Source of the DNA: Alistipes sp.
GTDB lineage: Bacteria; Bacteroidota; Bacteroidia; Bacteroidales; Rikenellaceae
Length of the DNA: 46,300 nucleotides
Assembly (NCBI GenBank): GCA_017531305.1
Contig: JAFXLG010000026.1
Location: 1 to 46,300, forward strand
Direction: 5' to 3'
The position numbers were made by a program, and so were the translations under genes. Under the pieces are notes generated by a model. The model saw nothing but the letters and a program-made list of their open reading frames with translations. It made no database searches and was not told the origin of the DNA. Shown piece by piece: positions 34,793-45,833 of this stretch. The stretch's first letter is position 1. Every line of letters starts with the position of its first letter.

Positions 34793-35425
34793 TTACTCCC
34801 AGTTACCAGCCTCGTTGTTGCTACCCTCCATTGAGCCGAACTTCAAACCTGCGTACTGACCGAAGTTGTTAACCTTGTCATCGATGAGGTTGATGATGTT
34901 CTGACGGAACTCAACTGTGTCGAGGTACATCTTATAAGGTGCGCGGCACTCAACAACAGGGATCTCTACATTAGCAGCTGTAGTAATCATTGCAGCGTCA
35001 AGAATAAACTCTTTCTTGTCGGTGAATGGCATATAGCGAAGATCCTGAACCTGCTCCTTAGAAAGCTTGCGTGGAGAGAAGATAGTGTCGATAACAGCGA
35101 TGTTGAACTTCTCGATGTTCTTCTTACCAGCCTTCTTAAGCTGAGCCATAGCAACAGAGTCATCCTCATCAACGAACTTACGCTCCATCTCCAAAGAGTC
35201 GTTCAACACGAAGTGGATCAAAGAGTCGAAGTTGTTAGTGAAACGCTGGTACTTGCTCTTGTAAGCACGCTCAGCAGCACGAATGTCCTTCAACTTAACG
35301 ATCACCTCTGCGTTACGCTCCTTGACCTGCTTCTCGAAGCTCAGAGGATTGTGGATCTGCATAGTGATAACATAGATCAAAGCTATGATCACCAAACCAA
35401 GAAAAATTTGTATTCCCTTTTTCAT
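34793..35425 (-). CDS. membrane-anchored protein of unknown function
   Basis: 210 residues, not recognised as a named family. One N-terminal transmembrane segment (residues ~5-23, 'IQIFLGLVIIALIYVITMQIH') is followed by a charged helical stretch 'SFEKQVKERNAEVIVKLKDIRAAERAYKSKYQRFTNNFDSL' that looks like a coiled coil and resembles the N-terminal region of pilin-like or type II secretion-like proteins. The rest is mixed and ends 'GSNNEAGNWE'. It probably faces the periplasm. It is divergent from the RecD-like helicase gene. The TAAATTTG motif on the minus strand (35461-35454) may be its -7 box. G+C at third positions is high relative to the intergenic DNA, suggesting good expression. Confidence 0.8.
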   Translation of the reverse strand: MKKGIQIFLGLVIIALIYVITMQIHNPLSFEKQVKERNAEVIVKLKDIRAAERAYKSKYQRFTNNFDSLIHFVLNDSLEMERKFVDEDDSVAMAQLKKAGKKNIEKFNIAVIDTIFSPRKLSKEQVQDLRYMPFTDKKEFILDAAMITTAANVEIPVVECRAPYKMYLDTVEFRQNIINLIDDKVNNFGQYAGLKFGSMEGSNNEAGNWE

Positions 35426-35483
35426 TTTTTATTAATTGTTATTAAGTTTGTATCAAATTTAAGTAGTAAAAAACCGCGACACT

Positions 35484-36899
35484 ATGCTTAATCATTATAT
35501 CGCACGCCAAATTTACGCAAAATTATCGTTCGAAGCAACACTTAGTCAGAAAAAAGTTATAGAAAAGTTGTCAGAATGGCTAACTTCATGCGATTCCACC
35601 TCTATTTTTGTATTAAATGGCTATGCAGGCACAGGAAAAACCACTTTGGTCTCGGCTTTGGTGGAGGTTTTTCGGGAGGTGGGTATGCGCTCGGTATTGA
35701 TGGCTCCAACGGGACGTGCCGCCAAGGTGCTTTCGCGTTATTCATCTCATCAGGCTTATACTATTCACAAGAAGATCTACCGCGAGAGAACCAACGCCGC
35801 TTATGAATCGAAATTCTCACTTGATCTGAATAAGGAGCGAGATGCGATTTTTATAATTGATGAGGCTTCGATGCTCTCGGATAGTTCGGGCGAAGGTCAG
35901 GTTTTCGGTAGCGGGTCGTTGTTGGATGATTTGGTTAAGTATGTGCGTAGTGGTCGAAATTGCCGTTTGATGCTCATCGGAGATAACGCCCAGCTACCAC
36001 CAGTCGGCTCGGATTTCAGCCCTGCGCTGGATGAAAATGTGATGAGCCGCTATGGCGAAGTGATCTATGCTTCGATGGATGATGTGGTGCGCCAGAGTGC
36101 CGAGTCGGGAATTTTGTTTAACGCCACACTCGTGCGTTGTATGCTCGAAAATGGGATATGTGAAACGCCACGCTTCCGTCTTGATTTTCCCGACATAGAA
36201 TCCATCAGCGGTGGAGAAGTGATGGAGAAGGTAGAAGAGTGCTATCACAAATATGGTAAAGACGAAACTATTGTCATCACTCGCTCAAACAAACGTGCCA
36301 ACAGATATAATGAAGGTATCCGCCGCTACAACCTCTCTGCCGAGGAGGCAATCGAAAGTGGAGATATGTTGATGGTGGTCAAAAATAACTATTTCTACAC
36401 CGAGCGTATAGAGAATTGTCCTGTGGGATTTATTGCCAATGGTGATATCGCCCGACTGAAGCGAATCCGCCGATTCGAAGATTTCTACGACTTTCACTTT
36501 GCCAATGCCGTGCTGTCATTTCCCGATTATGACGATATGGAGATTGAGTGTAAAATTCTGCTCGATACCATCTCTTCTGAGTCACCATCGCTCACCTACG
36601 AGCAGAGTCGCCACCTCTTTGAGCAGGTTGAGCAAGACTATCTCGATGTCAAGAGCAAGCTCAAACGCCTGAAGGAGATCCGAGAGAATCCTCACTACAA
36701 TGCCATGCAGGTGAAATTTGCTTATGCCGTAACGTGCCATAAGGCTCAAGGTGGTCAGTGGAGTGCTGTATTTATAGATAGGTGTATCTTCGGCGATGAG
36801 CCAATGTCGCGAGATATGTTGCGCTGGCTCTATACGGCACTGACTCGTGCTACCGAGAAACTCTATTTGGTAAATTTTGACGACTCATTTTTTGAATAG
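35484..36899 (+). CDS. RecD-like superfamily 1 DNA helicase / AAA ATPase
   Basis: 471 residues. Walker A 'LNGYAGTGKTTLVSAL' near residues 45-60, motif Ia 'VLMAPTGRAAKVLSR', Walker B 'FIIDEASML', motif III 'LMLIGDNAQLPPVGSDFSPAL', motif V/VI 'YAVTCHKAQGGQWSAVFID' and 'RWLYTALTRATEKLYLVNF' form a complete SF1B helicase core. It is much shorter than RecD2 and lacks the long N-terminal region. Members are commonly annotated as ATP-dependent RecD-like or PIF1-like exonuclease-V alpha helicases, and the role in repair or recombination is inferred. It sits immediately upstream of mutS, which has its own promoter overlapping this gene's stop codon. Confidence 0.88.
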   Translation: MLNHYIARQIYAKLSFEATLSQKKVIEKLSEWLTSCDSTSIFVLNGYAGTGKTTLVSALVEVFREVGMRSVLMAPTGRAAKVLSRYSSHQAYTIHKKIYRERTNAAYESKFSLDLNKERDAIFIIDEASMLSDSSGEGQVFGSGSLLDDLVKYVRSGRNCRLMLIGDNAQLPPVGSDFSPALDENVMSRYGEVIYASMDDVVRQSAESGILFNATLVRCMLENGICETPRFRLDFPDIESISGGEVMEKVEECYHKYGKDETIVITRSNKRANRYNEGIRRYNLSAEEAIESGDMLMVVKNNYFYTERIENCPVGFIANGDIARLKRIRRFEDFYDFHFANAVLSFPDYDDMEIECKILLDTISSESPSLTYEQSRHLFEQVEQDYLDVKSKLKRLKEIRENPHYNAMQVKFAYAVTCHKAQGGQWSAVFIDRCIFGDEPMSRDMLRWLYTALTRATEKLYLVNFDDSFFE

Positions 36900-36922
36900 T
36901 AGCTTTTTTAAAGCTATCTTTG
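36891..36922 (+). promoter_or_regulatory. promoter of mutS
   Basis: TTTG (36891-36894), a 20-base spacer and TATCTTTG (36915-36922), 18 bases before the ATG. The -33 box lies in the last codons of the helicase gene. Confidence 0.75.
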
Positions 36923-36940
36923 TAGGATAAAACTAACAAG

Positions 36941-39622
36941 ATGGCTGTAGAGAAGAAATATGTTGAGACCCCCTTGATGAAACAATACTACGAGATCAAG
37001 GCGGTACATCCCGATGCTATACTACTTTTCCGTGTGGGAGATTTCTATGAGACCTTTGGCGATGATGCCATAAAGTCAAGTTCTATATTGGGAATCACCC
37101 TTACTCGGCGTGCCAATGGATCAGCTTCGAGCGTAGAGCTTGCGGGCTTCCCTTACCATGCTTTAGATGTCTATCTGCCCAAGCTGGTCAGAGCAGGCGA
37201 GCGTGTGGCAATATGTGAGCAGTTGGAAGATCCCAAGATGGTCAAAGGCTTGGTTAAACGAGGTGTTATAGAACTTGTAACACCGGGCGTAGTTTTGGGC
37301 GACAACAATACTCTGCCCAATAAGGAAAACACATTCTTGGCATCGGTATATTTCGGAGAAAAGAGTACAGGAGTAGCTTTCTTGGATATCTCTACAGGCG
37401 AATTTTATATGGCTCAAGGCGATGATCGCTACATCGACAAACTCTTGTCAAGCCTATCGCCTAAGGAGGTGCTGTATCAGCGAGGTGCTGAGGATCGCTT
37501 CGAAGGAGCATTCGGTAATCGTTACTACACCTATCGCCTCGATGCGTGGATCTTCTCTTCAGATTTGAATTATGATAAGCTCTGTAAGCAGTTCTCTACC
37601 AAATCGCTCAAAGGCTTCGGTGTCGAGGGCTTGAAGGATGGTATCGCCGCAGCGGGAGCAATCCTCTACTATCTGGAGTTTACCGAGCATCGTGAAATTT
37701 CTCATATCGCCTCGATCTCGCGTCTTGATCAGAAGGATTATGTCTGGATCGACAAATTTACTATCCGTAATCTTGAACTCTTTTCGGGCGCAGGCTCAGA
37801 GAAGAGTAGCTTTGCCGATGTGATTGATCGCACGCTCACCTCTATGGGTGGTCGTCTGCTCAAGCGTTGGATTGCTATGCCACTGTTGGATGTGGAGCGT
37901 ATCTGCCGCCGACAGGATGTTGTGGAGGCTTTGTGTAAGGACTCGGAGTTGGCATCTGCGCTCAGAGAGCAGATCTCGCAGATCGGAGATTTAGAGCGCC
38001 TTTCATCGCGTATTGCTGCTTCGAAGGTTCTGCCACGAGAATTGGTCCAGCTCAAAAATTCACTTTCGGCAGTAGAGAATCTTAAGGCTCTGTTGGAATC
38101 TACCGATGTGGATTGTCTGCATGAGATTGCCGCTAAAATTGATCCGCTAACTCATGTGCGTGATCGTTTGGCTCAAGATATATATCCCGATCCTGCCAAC
38201 AATCAAATCCAGAAGGGTGGAGTTATTGCCGATGGTGTATCTGCCGAATTGGATGATTTAAGACGTATAGCCATGCATGGCAAGGATGTCTTGCAGCAGA
38301 TCGTGCAGCGCGAAAGCGAGATTACAGGCATCCCATCGTTGAAGATCAGCTACAATAATGTCTTTGGCTATTATATCGAAGTTCGCAACACGCATAAAGA
38401 CAAGGTGCCTGAGGGTTGGATCCGTAAGCAGACTTTGACCTCTGCCGAGCGATATATCACCGAGGAGTTGAAGGAGTACGAGGAGAAAATTCTCGGAGCG
38501 CAAGATCGAATACTGAGCTTGGAGCAGGAGATTTATGCCCAGATTTTGGCGTTCGTGTCGCGTAATCTGAAGACTATATTGAGTGATGCTGCCGCCATAG
38601 CCCGCATAGATTGTTTGCAGTCGTTTGCCAAGATGGCAGTTGAGTGTAGATATGTACGCCCAACGCTCGATGATGGTACGGTGATAGATATTCGCGATGG
38701 ACGTCATCCTGTCATCGAACGCTTGATGGCAGTAGGTGAGGAGTATATCCCAAATGATGTGTTGCTTAACGATACGGAGCAGCAGATTATGATGATTACG
38801 GGTCCAAATATGTCGGGTAAGTCGGCTCTTTTGCGTCAGACAGCACTGATTATCCTGATGGCGCAGATGGGATCGTTCGTGCCAGCACAGAAGGCTCATA
38901 TCGGAGTGGTGGATAAAATTTTTACACGTGTAGGTGCTTCCGACAATATCTCACAGGGTGAGTCAACTTTTATGGTCGAGATGTTGGAGTCGGCAAGTAT
39001 TCTAAACAATATCTCCAACCGCAGTTTGATTCTTCTGGATGAGATTGGTCGAGGTACAAGCACTTATGACGGTATCTCGATTGCTTGGGCTATGGTGGAG
39101 TATATCCACAACTTCCCTAAGGCTCATGCCAAAACACTCTTCGCCACTCACTACCACGAGCTGAACGAGATGGAGCAGCTCTTCCCTCGTATTAAGAATT
39201 ACCATGTGTCGGTGAAGGAGATTGATAAGACAATCGTATTCCTGCGTAAGTTAGCGCGAGGTGGCACAGAACACTCATTTGGTATCCACGTAGCACGTAT
39301 GGCAGGTATGCCTCAGTGCATTGTGAAGCGTGCTACTGATATTTTGAATAACCTTGAGACCGTATATGGCTCCAACGAGCAGGCTATAGCATCCTCATCC
39401 GAGAAGATTCTCTCACCATCACGCCGCCGCAAGAGTCAACCTTCGGCAAAACAAGTGGCAGATGTAGCACAGCAGGGTAGTATACAACTTTCGATGTTCC
39501 AATTGGATGATCCTGTCTTGATTCAGATCAGAGATCAGATTAAAGACTTGGATATCAACTCGTTGACGCCGTTAGAAGCACTCAATAAGCTCAACGAGAT
39601 AAAACGCATAACTGGTTTGTAA
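36941..39622 (+). CDS. mutS: DNA mismatch repair protein MutS
   Basis: 893 residues, usual length for MutS1. The N-terminal mismatch-binding domain has '[34 protein letters not shown]' with the Phe-x-Glu wedge (FYE). The connector, core and clamp regions follow. The ATPase domain has Walker A '[15 protein letters not shown]' near residue 630, '[13 protein letters not shown]', Walker B '[22 protein letters not shown]' and '[12 protein letters not shown]'. The C-terminal tail ends in a helix-rich dimer/tetramer segment. It recognises mispairs and recruits MutL. The mntP gene begins in the last base of its stop codon, so the two are translationally coupled. Confidence 0.97.
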   Translation: MAVEKKYVETPLMKQYYEIKAVHPDAILLFRVGDFYETFGDDAIKSSSILGITLTRRANGSASSVELAGFPYHALDVYLPKLVRAGERVAICEQLEDPKMVKGLVKRGVIELVTPGVVLGDNNTLPNKENTFLASVYFGEKSTGVAFLDISTGEFYMAQGDDRYIDKLLSSLSPKEVLYQRGAEDRFEGAFGNRYYTYRLDAWIFSSDLNYDKLCKQFSTKSLKGFGVEGLKDGIAAAGAILYYLEFTEHREISHIASISRLDQKDYVWIDKFTIRNLELFSGAGSEKSSFADVIDRTLTSMGGRLLKRWIAMPLLDVERICRRQDVVEALCKDSELASALREQISQIGDLERLSSRIAASKVLPRELVQLKNSLSAVENLKALLESTDVDCLHEIAAKIDPLTHVRDRLAQDIYPDPANNQIQKGGVIADGVSAELDDLRRIAMHGKDVLQQIVQRESEITGIPSLKISYNNVFGYYIEVRNTHKDKVPEGWIRKQTLTSAERYITEELKEYEEKILGAQDRILSLEQEIYAQILAFVSRNLKTILSDAAAIARIDCLQSFAKMAVECRYVRPTLDDGTVIDIRDGRHPVIERLMAVGEEYIPNDVLLNDTEQQIMMITGPNMSGKSALLRQTALIILMAQMGSFVPAQKAHIGVVDKIFTRVGASDNISQGESTFMVEMLESASILNNISNRSLILLDEIGRGTSTYDGISIAWAMVEYIHNFPKAHAKTLFATHYHELNEMEQLFPRIKNYHVSVKEIDKTIVFLRKLARGGTEHSFGIHVARMAGMPQCIVKRATDILNNLETVYGSNEQAIASSSEKILSPSRRRKSQPSAKQVADVAQQGSIQLSMFQLDDPVLIQIRDQIKDLDINSLTPLEALNKLNEIKRITGL

Positions 39623-40188
39623 TGGGATTTCTCGAGTTCCTCATAATCGCAGTAGGTTTGGCAATGGATGCTTTCGCGGTATCTATTGGCAAAGGACTTT
39701 CGGTGCGTAAGATTCAGCCGCGCCACACGATGAGTGTCGGGCTGTGGTTTGGAGGATTTCAGGCTCTGATGCCTTTGGTGGGTTATATGCTCGGAATGAG
39801 CTTCGCCTCGTTGGTAAAGAATATAGACCATTGGATTGCCTTCATATTATTGGCATTTATCGGAGTGAATATGATTCGCGAGGCTATGCAATCTGGGGAT
39901 GAGTGTTGCGAGAATACAAAACCTAATTTTTCTGTACGCGAGATGCTGACTATGGCAATCGCTACAAGCATTGACGCCTTGGCGGTGGGAGTGTCGTTAG
40001 CATTCTTGGGTGTGAACATCTGGGTGGCAGTTGCTGTTATCGGAGTTGTGACGATGATACTTTCTATGATAGGGTTAAAGATCGGTAATATTTTCGGTTG
40101 TCGCTACAAATCCAAAGCCGAGATTTTCGGAGGCGTGATCCTGATTCTTATCGGTCTGAAGATTCTCTTCGAGCATTTGTCGGAATAA
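39622..40188 (+). CDS. mntP: manganese efflux pump MntP
   Basis: 188 residues, six transmembrane helices in two similar halves: 'AVGLAMDAFAVSIGKGLSV' (residues 10-28) and 'AIATSIDALAVGVSLAFLG' (~112-130). These DxxxxxxxxG/S motifs with the paired Asp residues in membrane helices are the MntP hallmark. It exports Mn(II). It overlaps mutS by one base (TAATG). The yybP-ykoY manganese riboswitch that often precedes mntP is not present, as the gene follows mutS directly. Confidence 0.93.
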   Translation: MGFLEFLIIAVGLAMDAFAVSIGKGLSVRKIQPRHTMSVGLWFGGFQALMPLVGYMLGMSFASLVKNIDHWIAFILLAFIGVNMIREAMQSGDECCENTKPNFSVREMLTMAIATSIDALAVGVSLAFLGVNIWVAVAVIGVVTMILSMIGLKIGNIFGCRYKSKAEIFGGVILILIGLKILFEHLSE

Positions 40189-40226
40189 AACGGTATTATA
40201 TAGATTAATGTTACTAAAGTATAAAA

Positions 40227-40254
40227 TAAGGCTGAAGCATAAACTTCAGCCTTA
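40227..40254. terminator. bidirectional terminator between mntP and udk
   Basis: A perfect 11-bp stem TAAGGCTGAAG/CTTCAGCCTTA with a 6-base loop. The minus side has the better T run, for udk. Confidence 0.8.
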
Positions 40255-40275
40255 TACCCTCCCTTACTTCTCTGA

Positions 40276-40893
40276 TTATATGAGTGATTTGATGTTGTGT
40301 ATCAACATATCCACCGCCACCGAGTTGAAACCGCCTTCGGGGATAATCACATCGGCATACTTCTTCGAAGGCTCGACAAACTCCTCGTGCATGGGCTTCA
40401 CTGTCGAGAGATATTGATCTATTACAGACTGCATGCTGCGACCTCTCTCGCACACATCTCTTAGGATGCGGCGTGCCAATCTCACATCGGCATCGGTATC
40501 TACATATACCTTGATATCCATCAGGTTTCTCAACTCCTTATTCTCAAAGATCAAGATGCCGTCAATAATAATTACCTTCGATGGTTTCACGGGTACGCGT
40601 TCCGCCATACGATTATGCTCCACAAAAGAATATACGGGATGCTCAATCGGTACATTATTTTTAAGAGCCTTGATATGCTCAACCATCATATCAGTATCGA
40701 AAGCCTGCGGATGGTCATAATTGAGCTTCGTGCGCTCTTCATACGTAAACTCAGAGTGTGCCTTATAATAATAGTCATGGCAAAGCGTAGCCACATCATC
40801 ACCCTGAAATGCCTCCTGCAACTTCTTAACCAGTGTGCTTTTACCCGATCCGCTACCACCTGCGACTCCAATTATCGTAATTTTATCAGTCAT
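40276..40893 (-). CDS. udk: uridine kinase
   Basis: 205 residues. The P-loop is 'IGVAGGSGSGKSTLVKKL' at residues 8-25; 'CHDYYYKAHSEFTYEERTKLNYDHPQAFD' and 'VEHNRMAERVPVKPSKVIIIDGILIFENKELRNLMDIKVYVDTDADVRLARRI RDV'-type sequence, ending 'RGRSMQSVIDQYLSTVKPMHEEFVEPSKKYADVIIPEGGFN', are diagnostic for Udk. It phosphorylates uridine and cytidine with ATP or GTP in pyrimidine salvage. A terminator separates it from gyrB, and no clear promoter was found for it. Confidence 0.95.
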   Translation of the reverse strand: MTDKITIIGVAGGSGSGKSTLVKKLQEAFQGDDVATLCHDYYYKAHSEFTYEERTKLNYDHPQAFDTDMMVEHIKALKNNVPIEHPVYSFVEHNRMAERVPVKPSKVIIIDGILIFENKELRNLMDIKVYVDTDADVRLARRILRDVCERGRSMQSVIDQYLSTVKPMHEEFVEPSKKYADVIIPEGGFNSVAVDMLIHNIKSLI

Positions 40894-40916
40894 AATTTCT
40901 CAGTTGTTATACAAAA

Positions 40917-40950
40917 AGAGGATTACCACATCTCGGGGCGGTAATCCTCT
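40917..40950 (-). terminator. terminator of gyrB
   Basis: An 11-bp perfect stem AGAGGATTACC/GGTAATCCTCT with a 12-base loop; in the minus direction five T follow. Confidence 0.8.
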
Positions 40951-40964
40951 CATTTGATAAATGA

Positions 40965-42929
<1,965 letters not shown>

Positions 42930-42962
42930 TTAGTATCTTAACATTTCCTTAGTAAAAACGTA

Positions 42963-42994
42963 CAAAAATAGGATTTTTTATCGACTTTTCCAAA
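42963..42994 (-). promoter_or_regulatory. promoter of gyrB
   Basis: Minus strand TTTG (42994-42991), a 20-base spacer and TATTTTTG (42970-42963), 36 bases upstream of the ATG. Confidence 0.75.
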
Positions 42995-43034
42995 TCGGAG
43001 AATCAAAGATTCTACCTATTTTTTCATTATGCGG

Positions 43035-43760
43035 CTACAAAAACATCTTTTCCACATCTATCTCCGAGATTTTACCCTTCGAGAACATAATCGTGCGCGC
43101 GGGATATTGCTCTATGAGGGCTGTATTGTGGGTGGACATAATGATGGCGCAACCCTTGGCTGTGATCTCCTTAAAAAGCTTCATAATCTCGTCTGCCGAT
43201 ACTGGATCAAGATTACCCGTAGGCTCATCAGCCAGAATAAGTCGAGGTGAATTTACCAACGCTCTGGCTATAACCAATCGTTGTTGCTCACCACCCGAAA
43301 GTTCGTGCGGCATTTTGTAGGCTTTGTTTTCCAACCCCACAAGCGTAAGCACCTCGTCTATTCGGCGGCGAATATCACTATCCTTTTTCCATCCCGTAGC
43401 CTGCATTACATCGTATAGATTGTAGAATGCGTTCCTATCATCGAGGAGCTGATAATCCTGAAAAACGATACCCATTCTACGGCGCAGATAGGGGATATGT
43501 TTGCGCTTCAAGTGTCGTAGATTCATACCTACCACTTCGCCCTTACCCTCAAGCAGTTGCACCTCGGCATATAAAGTTTTGAGTAAGGTGCTTTTCCCGC
43601 TTCCTACTCGCCCGATGAAATAGACCATTTCGCCCTCTGCAACCTCAAGATTTACATCCGAAAGCACCAACTCGCTATCCTTGCGCGAGCCTTTGTTTTC
43701 ATCCTCGGTGTGATATATCGAAACACCTTGCAGAGAGACTACGATGTTGCTTTTATTCAT
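43035..43760 (-). CDS. ftsE: cell-division ABC transporter ATP-binding protein FtsE
   Basis: The ATG at 43760 ([10 protein letters not shown]) is preferred; the longer frame would need a TTG. 241 residues of a typical ABC ATPase: Walker A '[13 protein letters not shown]', Q-loop '[20 protein letters not shown]', signature '[17 protein letters not shown]', Walker B '[14 protein letters not shown]' and H-loop 'IMSTHN'. 'DRNAFYNL' and the overall similarity to FtsE suggest pairing with FtsX to control peptidoglycan hydrolases at the septum. A short insert rich in charged residues (~14-24) precedes the first strand. No ftsX lies beside it in this window. LolD-type paralogues are a less likely alternative. 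Confidence 0.85.
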   Translation of the reverse strand: MNKSNIVVSLQGVSIYHTEDENKGSRKDSELVLSDVNLEVAEGEMVYFIGRVGSGKSTLLKTLYAEVQLLEGKGEVVGMNLRHLKRKHIPYLRRRMGIVFQDYQLLDDRNAFYNLYDVMQATGWKKDSDIRRRIDEVLTLVGLENKAYKMPHELSGGEQQRLVIARALVNSPRLILADEPTGNLDPVSADEIMKLFKEITAKGCAIIMSTHNTALIEQYPARTIMFSKGKISEIDVEKMFL

Positions 43761-43786
43761 AAAATAATCGATAAATTCCAATCATA

Positions 43787-43818
43787 CAAATATAACACTT
43801 TTAGACAAATCATACAAC
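43787..43818 (-). promoter_or_regulatory. promoter of ftsE
   Basis: Minus strand GTTG (43818-43815), a 20-base spacer and TATATTTG (43794-43787), 26 bases before the ATG. Confidence 0.65.
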
Positions 43819-43929
43819 TCAAAATAGCCCTTCAGACAATAAATAATGCCATAATTTTTATGCAATACTGTTTTTGGGGTTGTATATACCCTCAAATTAC
43901 ATATCTTTGCGCGTAGAAAGTGACATTAT

Positions 43930-44571
43930 ATGAAATATAATACTATACAAACTCTTCGCTCAACACTTCTTTCGGGTGTGGCTGTCGGCATTGCAGGATG
44001 GGGTTATCTTGCCACCATGAACATCATTGGAGCTATATTGTTCTCATTCGGACTACTTACAGTTGTAAACTATAAACTTTTGCTTTACACAGGTACTGCT
44101 GGCTTTATTGATATTCGTAATTATCATGGTAATATAGTATTACATACCTCAATTAAAGGATTGCTTGAGATACTTGCTGGTAACATATTAGGCTGCCTAC
44201 TTGTCGCCTTGTTAACTCGCATTAGCCCAATGGATTTATCCACCTCAGCTCAACAAATACTTCAATCCCGACTCGACATCGGTCCAATCAGAGGTGGTCT
44301 TTTGGCTATAGGATGTGGATTTATCATGACTACAGTTGTAACATTTGCTCGTCAGGGCAAAATGCTTCCCATGTTGTTTGGCGTGCCGTTGTTTATCACT
44401 TGCGGATTTCCGCACTGTGTGGCAGATGCATTCTATTATCTTGCTACGCCATTGGAGTTCTGGGCAGAGAATTGGGGCGATATATTGATTTTCTACTGCT
44501 CAATTGTCGCAGGAAACTTCATTGGATGTAACTTCTATCGCCTTGTAATGGTACACACGCAAGAGGATTAG
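43930..44571 (+). CDS. formate/nitrite transporter (FNT) family-like membrane protein
   Basis: 213 residues, about six transmembrane segments. The N-terminal 'TLLSGVAVGIAGWGYLATMNIIGAILFSFGLLTVVNYKLLLYTG' resembles the FNT start (AGxxIG...G...FsxGLixv...LFTG), and 'MLFGVPLFITCGFPHCVADAFYYLATP' near residues 155-182 corresponds to the CGxEHxxANM motif with the central channel histidine retained as 'PHCVADAF'. It is shorter than canonical FocA/NirC (about 260-285). The transported ion is unknown. A TATCTTTG motif at 43912-43919 is a likely -7 box, placing the transcript start within about seven bases of the ATG. Confidence 0.7.
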   Translation: MKYNTIQTLRSTLLSGVAVGIAGWGYLATMNIIGAILFSFGLLTVVNYKLLLYTGTAGFIDIRNYHGNIVLHTSIKGLLEILAGNILGCLLVALLTRISPMDLSTSAQQILQSRLDIGPIRGGLLAIGCGFIMTTVVTFARQGKMLPMLFGVPLFITCGFPHCVADAFYYLATPLEFWAENWGDILIFYCSIVAGNFIGCNFYRLVMVHTQED

Positions 44572-44780
44572 CAAAAATTCACCCGTTACGCCTGCACCGA
44601 GCGGTTTTGGCGCTACCTTTTTGGCGGCAAAAGGTGGCAGAAACGAATGTTTGGAAGCGAGATAAGACCTGTGTTGTTCTAATAGATGGCGAGCTTCACA
44701 CGCTATAAAAGAGTGTAGAGATGCCAATCAGCACTCGCTTTGCTCGGCTGTGGCATGACGTACTAAATAAGGTAAAAAAG

Positions 44781-44820
44781 GAGCCTGCCTAACATTTTGC
44801 ATTGTTAGACAGGCTCTTTA
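44781..44820 (+). terminator. terminator-like hairpin after the FNT-like gene
   Basis: A 14-bp stem with one mismatch (GAGCCTGCCTAACA at 44781-44794 with TGTTAGACAGGCTC at 44803-44816), then TTTA. Upstream, 44572-44780 shows no convincing gene; a minus-strand reading contains 'FAAKKVAPKPLGAGVTGEF', which looks like a remnant or dispersed repeat. Confidence 0.65.
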
Positions 44821-44822
44821 GG

Positions 44823-45006
44823 GGGTGTGATCAAATACGACTTTTTGATGGCGGAATCTCCGATTCCGATGTCATATCCCATCAATAAAATCATTCGCCA
44901 ATAAAGTAAAAAAAGTCCTCTTCTACGGAAGAGGAGGATTTAGGAGGTGTGATCGAACATGACTTTTTGATGGCGGAATCTTTGATTCCGAAGTCATATC
45001 CCATCA
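44823..45006. repeat. pair of near-identical 62-bp direct repeats with internal inverted repeats
   Basis: Copies at about 44824-44885 and 44945-45006 share GGTGTGATC, GACTTTTTGATGGCGGAATC, GATTCCGA and GTCATATCCCATCAA, differing at a few positions. Each copy holds nested inverted repeats TTGATGG/CCATCAA and CGGAATC/GATTCCG. A hairpin precedes each (44781-44816; CCTCTTC/GAAGAGG near 44917-44935). The second copy abuts the 3' end of tmRNA. No coding sequence was found here. Confidence 0.65.
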
Positions 45007-45011
45007 AAAAG

Positions 45012-45411
45012 TGGAGATGGCGGGAGTCGAACCCGCGTCCAAACCTGGAACCCAAAAGCTTTCTACACGTTTATTCTGTGATTAATCCTCTTGCGCAGGA
45101 TGGTCACAGACAACCTAACCTTTTGCCGCAGTCTCTAAAATTTCGCACGATAACCGAGACACATATCGCACTATCCCTTAAAAGATGATACCCCATATGA
45201 ACAACAACTAAAGGGCGCAGCCGCCATTCGGGATACTCGTCTGCAAGCCGCCTTGGGCTCGCGGATTAAGCCAATTTTCCTTGAAAATTAGGCAGCGAGT
45301 GCATAGCTATTATTGCCATTTGTAGTTTGAGTGTTGCGATTTACGAGACCCCACACAAAGCTCGACGTGCTTACGATCAAATCCTGCAAGCTGTCAAAAC
45401 CGGTCATCCCC
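45012..45411 (-). ncRNA. ssrA: transfer-messenger RNA (tmRNA)
   Basis: 400 nt on the minus strand. The 5' end GGGGATGACCGGTTTTGACAG and the 3' end (T arm CGCGGGTTCGACTCCCGC, then CATCTCCA) pair to form the tRNA-like acceptor (GGGGATG/CATCTCC). The tag frame reads NGNNSYALAA followed by TAA (coding bases 45320-45291), the ALAA ending being the degradation signal recognised by ClpXP-type proteases. CCA is not encoded. The exact resume codon was not fixed. It rescues stalled ribosomes together with SmpB. Confidence 0.95.
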
Positions 45412-45424
45412 ATTTTGAACGGTG

Positions 45425-45456
45425 CAAAAATAGTGAAAATAATTCGTTCTACCCAA
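45425..45456 (-). promoter_or_regulatory. promoter of ssrA
   Basis: Minus strand TTGG (45456-45453), a 20-base spacer and TATTTTTG (45432-45425), 13 bases before the tmRNA 5' end. Confidence 0.65.
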
Positions 45457-45473
45457 TTTTGTTTATAACTTTG
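45443..45473 (+). promoter_or_regulatory. promoter of lrgA-lrgB
   Basis: TTCG (45443-45446), a 19-base spacer and TAACTTTG (45466-45473), 24 bases before the ATG. It overlaps the divergent ssrA promoter. Confidence 0.55.
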
Positions 45474-45497
45474 TGAGGATTTTTAAATCAAAAGGCT

Positions 45498-45833
45498 ATG
45501 ACTGGTATCTTGATAATCCTTGTTTGTTGGTGTGTGGGGAATCTGCTTGGTACGCTTACGGGTGGATATGTGTCGGGCAATGTTATCGGCATGCTTCTGC
45601 TCTATGCTGCTCTACATTTCCGCCTTATTAAAGCCGAAAAGGTCGCTCCGACAGCCAAATTTCTGCTTGGCGTGATGGCTATATTCTTTGTTCCATTTGG
45701 TGTGGGTCTGATGGAATCGTATGAGGTGCTGGCTGATAGTTGGCTCGCGATAGTGGTTTCATGCGCCCTTAGCACATGGATCGTGATTGCCACCGTAGCA
45801 TTTATCTATCAAAAACTCAACAAACGCTCATGA
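45498..45833 (+). CDS. lrgA: CidA/LrgA family holin-like protein
   Basis: 111 residues with four hydrophobic segments. 'GNLLGTLTGGYVSGNVIGMLLLYAALHFRLI' corresponds to the conserved 'P.PGSVIGLLLLFLLL' region of CidA/LrgA, and 'FLLGVMAIFFVPFGVGLM' to 'LL..M.LLFVPAGVGLM'. The family forms membrane oligomers linked to murein hydrolase export and to transport of organic acids such as pyruvate or glycolate. It overlaps lrgB by four bases (ATGA), so both are cotranslated. It is divergent from ssrA. Confidence 0.88.
   Translation: MTGILIILVCWCVGNLLGTLTGGYVSGNVIGMLLLYAALHFRLIKAEKVAPTAKFLLGVMAIFFVPFGVGLMESYEVLADSWLAIVVSCALSTWIVIATVAFIYQKLNKRS

Noticed and set aside
39560-39622. Manganese riboswitch upstream of mntP
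   Set aside because: mntP starts in the mutS stop codon, leaving no leader.
44949-45188. 79-residue reading frame across the end of tmRNA
   Set aside because: It covers the tmRNA 3' end and the repeat; its sequence (including the T-arm reading 'RESNPRPNLEP') is a common false call over tmRNA/tRNA genes.
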